Origin: RYN-428 sp035551995
Lineage (GTDB): Bacteria; Planctomycetota; Phycisphaerae; Tepidisphaerales; Tepidisphaeraceae
Assembly: GCA_035551995.1 (NCBI GenBank)
Contig: DASZME010000025.1
Location: 124,001-188,000 of the forward strand
Reading direction: 5' to 3'
DNA: 64,000 bases
The first letter of the stretch is position 1. Every line of letters begins with the position of its first letter. The notes under the pieces were generated by a model. The model had not been told where the DNA came from. It did not search any database and saw nothing but the letters and a program-made list of their open reading frames with translations. Positions 54,101-61,152 of this stretch are shown here, piece after piece. The position numbers and the translations under genes are program-made.

Positions 54101-54600
54101 AAGCTCGCTTTAATGATAATCGGATAGCCGATGGTCTCGGCTGCGTTGCGTATTTGCTCGGGATCGGTCAGACCATGTTCGGTGCCGGGCAGCGTTGGGA
54201 CGTTCGCCACTTTCGCCAGGCGCTTGGCGGCGGTTTTATCGCCGAATTCCGCGAGGAGTTCCGGCGTCGGCCCGACAAAAATAATTCCGTTCTCCTGGCA
54301 CGCCCGCGAAAGCTCGGCGTTTTCCGCGAGGAAACCATACCCGGGATGAATGGCGTCAACGCCGTGCAATTTAGCGATGGCGATCAGCGCCGCAATATCC
54401 AAATATCCTTTGACGGGCGCGCCGCCCTCGATCGGCCCGATCGGATAGGCTTCGTCGGCCTTGAAACGGTGGAGGGAAAAGCGGTCTTCGTAGGTATAGA
54501 CCGCGACGGTTCCAAGCCCCAATTCGGTTGCCGCCCTGAAAACGCGGATGGCGATTTCGCTACGGTTGGCGACAAGTAACTTGCGCATAAAAAAATCCAT
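51133..54600 (-). CDS. pyc: Pyruvate carboxylase (1155 aa)
   Basis: The single polypeptide has the full domain order. Biotin carboxylase lies at about 5-455 (LLVANRSEIAIRVFRAATEL, the ATP loop FGGGGRGMRVV, EVNPRIQVEHTVTE). The carboxyltransferase is at about 535-810 (FTDTTMRDAHQSLLATRVRT, EMWGGATFDTSMRFL, KDMAGLCKP). The C-terminal biotin carrier has SIEAMKMETAVY with the biotinyl lysine at residue 1120. It makes oxaloacetate from pyruvate, bicarbonate and ATP. Length and order match the homotetrameric type. The start may alternatively be the ATG four codons further in, at 54588. It is divergent from rpmI. Confidence 0.97.
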   Translation of the reverse strand: MDFFMRKLLVANRSEIAIRVFRAATELGLGTVAVYTYEDRFSLHRFKADEAYPIGPIEGGAPVKGYLDIAALIAIAKLHGVDAIHPGYGFLAENAELSRACQENGIIFVGPTPELLAEFGDKTAAKRLAKVANVPTLPGTEHGLTDPEQIRNAAETIGYPIIIKASFGGGGRGMRVVKTAPELLPLLDEAQREAGAAFGRGEVFVERYIARAKHIEVQILGDQHGNLVHLWERDCSVQRRHQKVVEIAPSIDLPLELRQNICLAAVRLCKAANYRNAGTVEFLLDLDRNDFFFIEVNPRIQVEHTVTEVVTGIDLVKSQILVAQGFKLHESPLNIPAQDQIHTNGCAIQCRITTEDPENNFVPDYGRLTTYRSPGGFAVRLDGGNGFGGAVITPYFDSLLVKVTTWGSSFKESIRRMDRALREFRVRGVKTNIPFLENLINHPQFVAGDATTTFIDNTPELFRFRAKRDRATKILGYLGDVIINGRPEVKGKIDAKRELPEAVVPIYQVGTPPPPGMRNKLLELGPEKFAEYVRGRKELLFTDTTMRDAHQSLLATRVRTFDLLKIADCVAHLLPGLFSLEMWGGATFDTSMRFLQEDPWDRLGQLRARIPNIPFQMLLRASNAVGYTNYPDNAVVEFTKTAGQHGIDVFRVFDSLNWAENMKVAMEAVRNHTTSICEAAICYTGDILDPKRTKYSLKYYVNLARELVKMGTHVLAIKDMAGLCKPYAAYALVKALKEEIGVPIHFHTHDTSGINAASLLRAADAGVDIVDGALSSMSGMTSQPNLNAMVAALANTERDSGLDDQTLSRLSDYWESVRQFYYPFEEGMNAPTAEVYHHEMPGGQYTNLRQQAKSMGLESRWREIADTYAEVNRLFGDIVKVTPSSKVVGDMALFMVTNGLTPLDVLTPDKKLNFPRSVVEMMQGQLGFPEGGWPKVLQKIILDSSGASAIVGRPGEKLPPIDFAATRKKLEEETGRPVKETDVLSYVMYPQVYLDYDKHLRLYDNTSVIPTPAFFYGLQSGEEISVEIEPGKVLILRYLTTGEPHEDGTRTVFFELNGQPREVNVLDRKLEGNLHKQPKADPDNPAHIAAPMPGKISTVAVKKGQTIKEGERLLSIEAMKMETAVYSPRAAKVADVLVKPGMIVSARDLLIVLEG

Positions 54601-55128
54601 GGAAACAGGAAGACCGATGCCGACGGAATGTTCCGGGGAACGGTCGTGTGCAAAAGCCAGTCACGCTGACTGCGGTTCGTCCGCCCGGCGTGACAACGCG
54701 ACCGCCGGCGAAGGGGCGTATTGTCAGAAAGGAGCGCGGGTTTTCAAGGAGCGACCGCATCCGGCGATGAGGTAGCGACCCACGCCGAAAAAAAGAACCG
54801 AAAGGGAGCCACCGCTTTCGGTCCTTCAGAAGAACATTTTCCGGCTGGAAGAGATAATACGACTTGAGGCGCCGTGCATACAAGAGATTTTTTCACGGCG
54901 CCAAACTGATTGGGCCGCGAACGTCTGTCATTGCGGACCGACAATTTTAAGCGGGAAGCGCCGACGCGACGGTAACATCAACCCGACGGCGCCATAAAGG
55001 ACCGTTGTCGCCACAAACGGTTCCGGCGAGATATCTATACCAGGTGGCCGTTCACTGCATTTTCCATTTTTCCATTTTCCGAAGCACTTGCCGCCACTGG
55101 ACACCGCCGTCAAACCTGTTATCATCCC
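54601..55128. other. Intergenic region between pyc and rpmI
   Basis: More than 500 bp hold the divergent promoter regions of pyruvate carboxylase and the L35-L20 genes. No protein-like frame is convincing; in particular infC, which usually precedes rpmI, is absent. A tandem TTTTCCAT motif repeats near 55055-55080. No promoter boxes could be picked with confidence. Confidence 0.5.
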
Positions 55129-55162
55129 CCGCCCCCTCGCAATAGCGGGGCGGTTTTATTTT
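55129..55162 (+). promoter_or_regulatory. Terminator-like attenuator hairpin directly before rpmI
   Basis: CCGCCCC at 55129-55135 pairs with GGGGCGG at 55147-55153 around an 11-nt loop, followed at once by TTTTATTTT. The ribosome-binding site of rpmI (GAGGA, 55165-55169) begins three bases later, so the hairpin cannot be the end of another gene's plus-strand transcript (the upstream gene is on the other strand). It most likely attenuates the ribosomal-protein genes. Confidence 0.6.
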
Positions 55163-55173
55163 ACGAGGATACG

Positions 55174-55455
55174 ATGGGTTACAAGTACAAGCCCTGCAAG
55201 GCTGTCTTAAAACGCTTCAAGGTCACCCGCACGGGCAAGGTCAAACGGCATCATTGCTTCACCTCGCACCTGATGAGCAGCCGATCCGGCAACAAACGCC
55301 GCAAGCTGCGCAAGTCGGCGATTATGGCCGAAGGGCATGCCAAGCGCATGCGGCGATTCATGGGGCTTTCCAAGTTGAAGCCTCTCAAGTTCGCCCATGA
55401 TCTGGCGATCAAGGAAGCCGCCGCCGAGAAAACGGCGACAGCCGTAGCGACTTAA
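55174..55455 (+). CDS. rpmI: 50S ribosomal protein L35 (93 aa)
   Basis: This is a small, very basic protein with the L35 pattern: KAVLKRFKVTRTGKVKRHHC, SGNKRRKLRKSAIMAEGHAK and RMRRFMG. It is longer than the usual 64-67 residues because of an Ala/Glu-rich C-terminal extension. GAGGA five bases upstream marks the start. L35 is normally encoded in infC-rpmI-rplT; here infC is not adjacent and 318 bp separate it from rplT. Confidence 0.92.
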   Translation: MGYKYKPCKAVLKRFKVTRTGKVKRHHCFTSHLMSSRSGNKRRKLRKSAIMAEGHAKRMRRFMGLSKLKPLKFAHDLAIKEAAAEKTATAVAT

Positions 55456-55773
55456 GTTTTCGTCGTCATCGACAATCGCGCCGACATCGCGGTCGAATTT
55501 TCGTTGATAGCCGAGGGCGGAAGCCCACGGTTTTTTCCGAAAGAGACCGCGGAATTCTTTCCTCGGCTCTCAAGAGAGACGATTGGCGATTCTGGCCGAT
55601 GCAAGCGAGCCAATTCGCGATTTATCGAACCCTCTTCGCGTCAGGGTCGAATATGCCGGGAGATAAAACTCCAGGCGTTTGGGTTGACGCCAACAAAGCA
55701 TCGGCGCGTCGCCGATGCAGCTATGCCCGCCCGTAGCGGCGAGTGCCTCTGGCTCCATTGAAAGGATCGAATC
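55456..55773 (+). other. Structured 318-bp spacer between rpmI and rplT
   Basis: The spacer contains a terminator-like hairpin (55511-55536, listed separately) and a perfect 9-bp hairpin, GCATCGGCG/CGCCGATGC at 55698-55718, followed by the rplT ribosome-binding site AAAGGA at 55761-55766. An open frame at 55504-55761 has no protein-like features. Such a long gap is unusual for these two genes and may be a regulatory leader for L20. Confidence 0.55.
55511..55536 (+). terminator. Intrinsic terminator between rpmI and rplT
   Basis: CCGAGGGC pairs with GCCCACGG through a GGAA tetraloop, with one A-A mismatch, and is followed directly by six T residues. It lies 56 nt after the rpmI stop. It would end the rpmI transcript or act as an attenuator for rplT. 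Confidence 0.75.
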
Positions 55774-56160
55774 ATGCCACGTGTAACTGGCGGGCCGACA
55801 CATGCCCGCAAGCGTAAGCGCTTACTGAAGCGCGCCAAAGGTTTTGTCAGCGGTCCGGGCGTCATGTACCGGCAAGCGATCGAATTCGTCCGCCGGGCCG
55901 GCGCGTATTCGACGCGCGATCGCCGTCAGAAAAAGCGGCACTACCGCGAACTGTGGGTAACGCGTCTGGCCGCCGCCTGTCGGATGCGCGGGATATCGTA
56001 CAACCGCTTCATTCCCGCCGTCGCGGCCGCCGGGATCGAGCTCAATCGAAAAATGCTCAGCGACCTGGCCAACATCGACGTGCAGGCGTTCGACGCCATC
56101 GTCGAATTAGCCCGGCCGCATCTGGTCACGCTGAAGCCGAAGACCGCCGCCGCCGCGTAA
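55774..56160 (+). CDS. rplT: 50S ribosomal protein L20 (128 aa)
   Basis: The L20 sequence is unmistakable: MPRVTGGPTHARKRKRLLKR, AKGFVSGPGVMYRQAIEFVR, STRDRRQKKRHYRELWVTRL, AACRMRGISYNRFIPAVAAA and ELNRKMLSDLA. L20 is an early assembly protein binding 23S rRNA domain II, and in several bacteria it represses its own operon by binding an rRNA-like leader. AAAGGA lies seven bases before the ATG. A long perfect hairpin follows the gene. Confidence 0.96.
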   Translation: MPRVTGGPTHARKRKRLLKRAKGFVSGPGVMYRQAIEFVRRAGAYSTRDRRQKKRHYRELWVTRLAAACRMRGISYNRFIPAVAAAGIELNRKMLSDLANIDVQAFDAIVELARPHLVTLKPKTAAAA

Positions 56161-56189
56161 AGAGGTGGAAAGCAGTCTGTTGGAAATCC

Positions 56190-56224
56190 AAACCGGCCGG
56201 CGATCGCGAATCGCCGGCCGGTTT
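56190..56224 (+). terminator. Hairpin terminator after rplT
   Basis: A perfect 14-bp stem, AAACCGGCCGGCGA at 56190-56203 with TCGCCGGCCGGTTT at 56211-56224, encloses a 7-nt loop. The T content after it is low (GTTGATTCG), but the A/T ends of the stem supply part of the tail. It lies 29 nt after the rplT stop. The remaining sequence to 56490 shows no gene. Confidence 0.7.
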
Positions 56225-56490
56225 GTTGATTCGTCGCCGCGCACCGATTGCGGCATCAAGATACTTCAACGATCTGTTTCTCAAAGCCTTTCGCCTGTTC
56301 GGGACGTGCGAGGCGCGGGCTATGAAGCCGCGGTGCCGAGCCCGAACGTGATTCGGGAACACCCGCGGATGCGCTTGCGTGCTCTGGAAGCGAGATCCCT
56401 TTGCTTATAGGAATATCGCCGTTATCGAGGATGGCTTGGTGACCGCCATTTCGCACTTTTTCGTGGCGCATCTTTCAATATCATAGAGTG

Positions 56491-56566
56491 CTTCGATCGA
56501 AAAACACGCCCCGCAAGCGGTGCCGCTAAACGCAGAAACGCTACGGCAGCATGAAAAATGCTTTGA
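56491..56566 (-). repeat. Dispersed intergenic repeat, copy 4
   Basis: On the reverse strand it reads AAAGCATTTTTCATGC, CCGTAGCGTTTCTGC, GTTTAGCGGCACCGC, TTGCGGGGCGTG and ends TTTTTCGATCGAAG. It lies just downstream of the mbfA stop. Its tail GATCGAAG matches copy 2. Confidence 0.75.
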
Positions 56567-56578
56567 AGATTTTAGTAT

Positions 56579-57562
56579 TTACGAACTGCCGATCAGCATG
56601 CCGGTGAGGAAGACCAAAATGCCTCCCACCACCACTTGCAGGGTCGCCGAAAACCAGGGCGTGTCCATGTATCGGTGTCGAATCCACGAGATGGCGCCGA
56701 GTTCGAGGATCACCACGACGATGGCGACTTCGGTCGCGCGGGTGACGTTGGAGATGAGGTAGGGAAGGGTGTGGCCAATTCCGCCGAGGGTGGTCATGAG
56801 GCCGCAGACGAGGCCGCGAACCCAGGGGTGGCCGCGGCCGGTGAGCGTGCCGTCGTCGCTGAGGGCCTCGGCGAAGCCCATGCTGATCCCGGCGCCGGCC
56901 GAGGCGGCAAGGCCGATCTTGAAGGGGATCCAATGGTTGGGCATCGTGCCGAAATGTTTGGCGGCGGCCAGGTCGGCGAATGCCGCCGCGAATAACGGCG
57001 CGAGCGTCGAGACCGATCCGTCCATCAGTCCCGCTAATCCAGGCTGCACGACCTGCAGCAGAAACAGGCGGCGCTGGGCGCGATCTTCTTCTTCCTTGGC
57101 TTGCGGGGAAATATTGTCCTGCAACCGCTCGGCCATCGAGACATGGCCGCGCTCGGCTTCGGCGAGCTCGGTAAGCAACTCGCGAACGCTGGCGTCGGTG
57201 CTGCGCTCGGCCGCCTTGAGATAGAATCGCCGCGTTTCGACTTCCATCGACTCGGCCGTTCTTCGCATCGTCTGAAGACTCAAAGGCTTGTAGAGCCAAA
57301 CCGGCTTACGACGAACGAATCCGCGCACGTCCTGTCGGCGGATCAAAGGAAGATGCTCGCCGTACTTTTTTCGGTATTGATCGTAGAGGCCTTTGCGATG
57401 CTCGATTTCCTCGGCCTGCATCTTGCGGAACATGTCGGCGGTGGTGGGATAGTGCTCTTGCAAGCTCTGCGCGAAATCTCCGTAAATGCGACTGTCCTCC
57501 TCTTCCGACGAAATGGCCAGCGCGAGGATTTCCTGCTCGGTCAATGAATCGAATGATCGCAT
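56579..57562 (-). CDS. MbfA-type ferritin-like/VIT1 fusion iron exporter (327 aa)
   Basis: The N-terminal 150 residues are an erythrin-like four-helix bundle with diiron ligands in ISSEEEDSRIYGDFAQ, QAEEIEHRKGLYD, SMEVETRRFYLKAAE and LAEAERGHVSMAERL. The C-terminal half is a VIT1/CCC1 transporter domain with about five membrane helices (VVQPGLAGLMDGSVSTLAPL, GLAASAGAGISMGFAEALSD, TEVAIVVVILELGAISWI). This is the architecture of membrane-bound ferritin A, which exports iron and protects against iron or peroxide stress in alphaproteobacteria. No Irr- or Fur-type box was identified. Confidence 0.9.
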   Translation of the reverse strand: MRSFDSLTEQEILALAISSEEEDSRIYGDFAQSLQEHYPTTADMFRKMQAEEIEHRKGLYDQYRKKYGEHLPLIRRQDVRGFVRRKPVWLYKPLSLQTMRRTAESMEVETRRFYLKAAERSTDASVRELLTELAEAERGHVSMAERLQDNISPQAKEEEDRAQRRLFLLQVVQPGLAGLMDGSVSTLAPLFAAAFADLAAAKHFGTMPNHWIPFKIGLAASAGAGISMGFAEALSDDGTLTGRGHPWVRGLVCGLMTTLGGIGHTLPYLISNVTRATEVAIVVVILELGAISWIRHRYMDTPWFSATLQVVVGGILVFLTGMLIGSS

Positions 57563-57714
57563 CTTCCTACTATGGAAGCCAAGGCGGTAATTGGCAAGCG
57601 ATGCCTTAGATCAGCGCGCGTAATCCGATCCCAATTTCGGGAAAAATCCGAAACTCGAATACCCCAAGATCAGGTTTGAGGATTCAGATTTCAGATTTCG
57701 AGTTTGCGACGGAT

Positions 57715-58524
57715 TTACTTCGCCTTGGTCGCGCCCGTTTCCGCCGCGGGTTTTTTTGATTCATCGTGCTTCTCGCCGCGCTTGTGCGAGAGGAACCAGG
57801 TGTAGAGATCGGGATTTGCGTACGATTGCGTCCAGCAATCGTGGCCGACGCCGGGATAGCTGGTGAACTTTACGTCGTTGCCGACTTTCTTCAAGGCTTC
57901 GACCATTTCAACGCTTCGTTCAAAAGGGACCGCGCCGTCGGCTTCGCCATGGAAGACCCAGATCGGCATGTTCTTGAGGCGCCGGGCGAGCGCCGGTTGG
58001 CCTCCGCCGCACATGGGAGCGATCGCGGCAAAGCGGTCAGGATTATTCGTCGCCAGATCCCATGTTCCAAAACCGCCCATGCTGAGACCCGTGACGTAGA
58101 CGCGATCTTCATCGACGTGGTAGTGGGTTTGAATGTCATCGAGCAACGCGATCAGGTCGTCGCTCTTCCACCATCGGCCGGCCGGGCATTGCGGGGAGAC
58201 GACGATGAATTCCTTGCCGAGGACCGAATCCTTGTCTTTTTCGACGATCTTGGGCGGGCCGTGCGCTTTGACGTTATTGACGTTCGAGCCGCGCTCGCCG
58301 GAACCGTGAAGGAAAAGAATGAGAGGCCATTTCTTGTTTTCTTCCTTATTGTAATCGGTCGGCAGAGAGAGCAGATAATCGAGCTTGATCGTAACTTGCT
58401 TCTCGAATGTTTCGGCGTGCTGGCCCGGCTTCGGTTTGTCGGAGGCGTCGTCGGCGGCGATACAAAAGCCCGCGGCGAACACAACAGCCATTGCCGCACA
58501 GAGCGTTTTCAAACGATTCTTCAT
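57715..58524 (-). CDS. Secreted alpha/beta-hydrolase (esterase/PHB depolymerase-like) (269 aa)
   Basis: A signal peptide (LKTLCAAMAVVFAAGFCIAA) is followed by an alpha/beta hydrolase with KWPLILFLHGSGERGSNVNN, the nucleophile elbow VTGLSMGGFGTWDLA (Ser in GLSMGG), an Asp in WVFHGEADGAVPFERS and a His in YPGVGHDCWTQ. This subgroup includes feruloyl-esterase- and phospholipase/carboxylesterase-like enzymes common in planctomycetes. GGAGG precedes the ATG at 58524. The C-terminal 20 residues are Lys/Ala-rich. The substrate is unknown. Confidence 0.92.
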   Translation of the reverse strand: MKNRLKTLCAAMAVVFAAGFCIAADDASDKPKPGQHAETFEKQVTIKLDYLLSLPTDYNKEENKKWPLILFLHGSGERGSNVNNVKAHGPPKIVEKDKDSVLGKEFIVVSPQCPAGRWWKSDDLIALLDDIQTHYHVDEDRVYVTGLSMGGFGTWDLATNNPDRFAAIAPMCGGGQPALARRLKNMPIWVFHGEADGAVPFERSVEMVEALKKVGNDVKFTSYPGVGHDCWTQSYANPDLYTWFLSHKRGEKHDESKKPAAETGATKAK

Positions 58525-58690
58525 TCGATCCTCCAAAAATGGTCGGGAGTTCAGGACGATCCGATGAGTTATACCGCGCCGCGCCCAAATCGTGCGAATG
58601 CGATATCGATCCCGCGTGTTTTGCGGTTCGCGTACGCCGGCTTATCATCCGCCATGCGGGGCGAGGCGTTCGTCTATCGGAGCAATTCCA

Positions 58691-60208
58691 ATGAAATCCG
58701 ACGTGCAAAATACGGCCCGTTTGAATCAAGTTTTCGCCGGGGCGTTTGCGATCGTGTCGATCCTGACGATGGCCGGCGCCTTCGCCGACGCACCGGGCGA
58801 TTCGCTTCATCTGCTGGCCCGAACCCGCGTCGAGATCGCGCCCAAAAGCGGAAAGTTCGAGGTGGTCGAGAAGGGCGTGGACATCGATCCGAAGCGGACA
58901 GCCCTCATCATCTGCGATCTCTGGGACAAGCACTGGTGCGACGGCGCCACCGCGCGGGTCGGCGTGATGGCGCCGCGAATCGACGCGACGGCAAAAGCAT
59001 TGCGTGCCAGAGGGTCTCTGATCGTCCATGCGCCAAGCGATACCATGGCGTTTTATCAGGACACGCCACAACGGCGCCGGGCGCAGGAGGCGCCGCCGGC
59101 TCAGACACCGATCGCGTTTCACTGGAACGCGTGCGATCCTTCGGTCGAACCGCCGCTCCCGATCGACGATACCGACGGCGGATGCGACACGACCAACAAA
59201 ATGTACATCGCCTGGAAGCGCGAGCATCCGGCCGTCGAGGTGGCGCCCCAAGACGCCGTCAGCGATCAGGGACGCGAAATCTACAACCTGTTCGTCCAGC
59301 ATGGCATCCGCAACGTCCTGTTCTGCGGCGTTCATGCCAACATGTGCGTCCTCGGCCGCTCCTTCGGCATCCGCGCGATGCACATGCTCGGCCTTAATCC
59401 GATTCTCCTCCGTGACCTGACCGATGCGATGTACGATCCACATTCCTTCCCCTACGTCCCGCACGAGCGCGGCGCCGATCTGGTCGTCGAACACATCGAA
59501 AAGTTCTGGTGCCCGTCGGTCCTCAGCGGCGATATTTTAGGCGATCCCAAAAAACTGAATATCGCCGTCGCGATCGCGGAGGATGAATATCACGCCAATG
59601 AAACATTGCCGGCCTTTATCAAAGACGAGTTTGAGCGCGATTCCCGGTTCAACTTCGTGATTCTGCAGAGCGACAGCAAAACCGACTTTCCCGGCCTGGA
59701 AACGCTGAAAACCGCCGACCTGCTCGTGATGTTCATGCGCCGCCGATCGCTTCCCGAGGATCAATTAAAAGCGTTCCGATTTTATTTCGATACCGGTAAG
59801 CCGCTGATCGGCATTCGTACCGCGTGCCACGCATTTCAAAACTGGCCGGACTTCGACGGCGCGGTTTTTGGCGGCCACTACAACATGCACTATCCCGCGA
59901 GGGGGACGATGACCGTGCGTGCCTTGCATAGCGCCGCCGGCAATCCTCTTTTGCGCGGCGTGGCGCCGAGCTGGACGACGTCTTCATCGCTTTACAAGAT
60001 GTTGCCGCTAAACGAAGGGTGCGCGCCGGTGCTCGATGGGACGTGGGAAGACAAGCCGGCCGAGCCCGTGGCATGGACGACAAAGCAACATGGGGGCCGT
60101 GTGTTCTTCACCTCGCTCGGAAGCCCCGACGATTTCAGGAACGCCGATTTTCGGCGTCTGTTGAAAAACGCGGTTCTGTGGGCGAGCGATCACGCGATCG
60201 AAAAGTGA
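58691..60208 (+). CDS. Isochorismatase-like cysteine hydrolase fused to a ThuA-like domain (505 aa)
   Basis: After a signal peptide (VFAGAFAIVSILTMAGAFAD), residues about 70-300 form a cysteine hydrolase: the Asp motif ALIICDLWDKHWCDGA and the Cys motif VLFCGVHANMCVLGRSFGIR. Residues about 310-505 form a ThuA/glutamine-amidotransferase-like domain (LVMFMRRRSLPEDQLKAFRF, PLIGIRTACHAFQ, FGGHYNMHY). The fusion suggests two steps on one substrate, perhaps an amide- or sugar-bearing compound (inference). GGAG eight bases before the ATG at 58691 fixes the start. Confidence 0.85.
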   Translation: MKSDVQNTARLNQVFAGAFAIVSILTMAGAFADAPGDSLHLLARTRVEIAPKSGKFEVVEKGVDIDPKRTALIICDLWDKHWCDGATARVGVMAPRIDATAKALRARGSLIVHAPSDTMAFYQDTPQRRRAQEAPPAQTPIAFHWNACDPSVEPPLPIDDTDGGCDTTNKMYIAWKREHPAVEVAPQDAVSDQGREIYNLFVQHGIRNVLFCGVHANMCVLGRSFGIRAMHMLGLNPILLRDLTDAMYDPHSFPYVPHERGADLVVEHIEKFWCPSVLSGDILGDPKKLNIAVAIAEDEYHANETLPAFIKDEFERDSRFNFVILQSDSKTDFPGLETLKTADLLVMFMRRRSLPEDQLKAFRFYFDTGKPLIGIRTACHAFQNWPDFDGAVFGGHYNMHYPARGTMTVRALHSAAGNPLLRGVAPSWTTSSSLYKMLPLNEGCAPVLDGTWEDKPAEPVAWTTKQHGGRVFFTSLGSPDDFRNADFRRLLKNAVLWASDHAIEK

Positions 60209-60219
60209 AACGGCGCGAC

Positions 60220-60249
60220 TTGAATTCTCCGCCGGGGTAGGCCTATAGT
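60220..60249 (+). promoter_or_regulatory. Candidate promoter of the pirin gene
   Basis: TTGAAT at 60220-60225 and TATAGT at 60244-60249 are spaced by 18 bp, about 80 bp before the pirin start and just after the preceding stop. Confidence 0.4.
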
Positions 60250-60330
60250 ACGTCGTTCATTTATACGTTGCAACAGATAATGTGGCAACGATTAATTCGC
60301 CGCGTAACGCGCGGCCTTTTGGAGATCGAG

Positions 60331-61029
60331 ATGATCGACGTGATTCCTTCCGAGCGGCGGCATTTTTCCGATATCGGCTGGCTCCAGACCTACTGGCACT
60401 TTTCGTTTTCCGACTACCAGGACCCGGCGAACATGAATTGGAGCGCGCTGCGCGTCTTCAACGACGACGTCATCCAGCCCGGAGGCGGGTTTGGCATGCA
60501 TCCGCACCGTGATATGGAAATCGTCACCTATGTCATCGACGGCGAACTCGAACACCAGGACCAGCTTGGCAATCGCGGCGTGGTTCATCCCGGCGAGGTT
60601 CAGGTCATGAGCGCGGGCCGGGGAATCGTGCATGCCGAGTACAATCACTCGAAGCAAAAGCCGGCGAAACTGATGCAGTTGTGGATTCTGCCGCGAAATC
60701 GAGGCAATACCCCGCGCTGGGAGCAGAAGCGTTTTACGCCGCAGGAACGGGCGGGAAAACTGTTGCCGGTCGTGTCTTCGGGAAACGCCGCGGGCACGTT
60801 GGCGATCGATCAGGACGCGACGGTCTTCGTCTCAAAATTGGCCGCGGGGCAATCGGTGACGCATGATTCGGCCAGCGGCCGTCACGGATATTTATTCGTG
60901 ATCGACGGCGCCGTCACCGTCAACGACCGCGCGCTGTCCAAGGGCGATCAGGCTCGGATCAAGGATGAAGCAAAGCTGGCGATCGTGGCCGGGAGCGATG
61001 CGGAATTGATCTATCTTGACTTGCCGTAA
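60331..61029 (+). CDS. Pirin family protein (232 aa)
   Basis: The bicupin pirin fold is shown by RRHFSDIGWLQTYWHFSFSD, RVFNDDVIQPGGGFGMHPHR, DMEIVTYVIDGELEHQDQLG and GEVQVMSAGRGIVHAEYN. The metal ligands (His-x-His, a later His and a Glu) are present in MHPHRDME and IVHAE. YhhW-type pirins act as quercetin dioxygenases or redox sensors; the role here is unknown. GGAG six bases upstream supports the ATG at 60331. A perfect hairpin follows the gene. Confidence 0.92.
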   Translation: MIDVIPSERRHFSDIGWLQTYWHFSFSDYQDPANMNWSALRVFNDDVIQPGGGFGMHPHRDMEIVTYVIDGELEHQDQLGNRGVVHPGEVQVMSAGRGIVHAEYNHSKQKPAKLMQLWILPRNRGNTPRWEQKRFTPQERAGKLLPVVSSGNAAGTLAIDQDATVFVSKLAAGQSVTHDSASGRHGYLFVIDGAVTVNDRALSKGDQARIKDEAKLAIVAGSDAELIYLDLP

Positions 61030-61055
61030 GGCAAGGAACGCGCGTTTGCGAAATA

Positions 61056-61097
61056 CGAATGGAGACGAAAAAGAAGCGTCTTTTTCGTCTCCATTCG
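61056..61097. terminator. Bidirectional terminator between pirin and the DUF4159 gene
   Basis: A perfect 19-bp stem, 61056-61074 pairing with 61079-61097 around the loop AGCG, contains A5/T5 runs in its arms. It lies between two convergent stops, so it can serve both genes. Confidence 0.7.
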
Positions 61098-61152
61098 CGT
61101 GATCGGCAAACGAATTTTCTTACGGGCGCCGCGAAAGCCAATAACTCGGCGG

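Noticed and set aside
52354..54579. A 741-codon open frame antisense to pyruvate carboxylase
   Set aside because: It lies entirely opposite a certain gene, its translation is Arg/His-rich without motifs, and such long antisense frames are expected in GC-rich coding DNA.
55504..55761. An 85-codon frame between rpmI and rplT
   Set aside because: It overlaps a terminator-like hairpin and the rplT leader, and the translation has no protein-like pattern.
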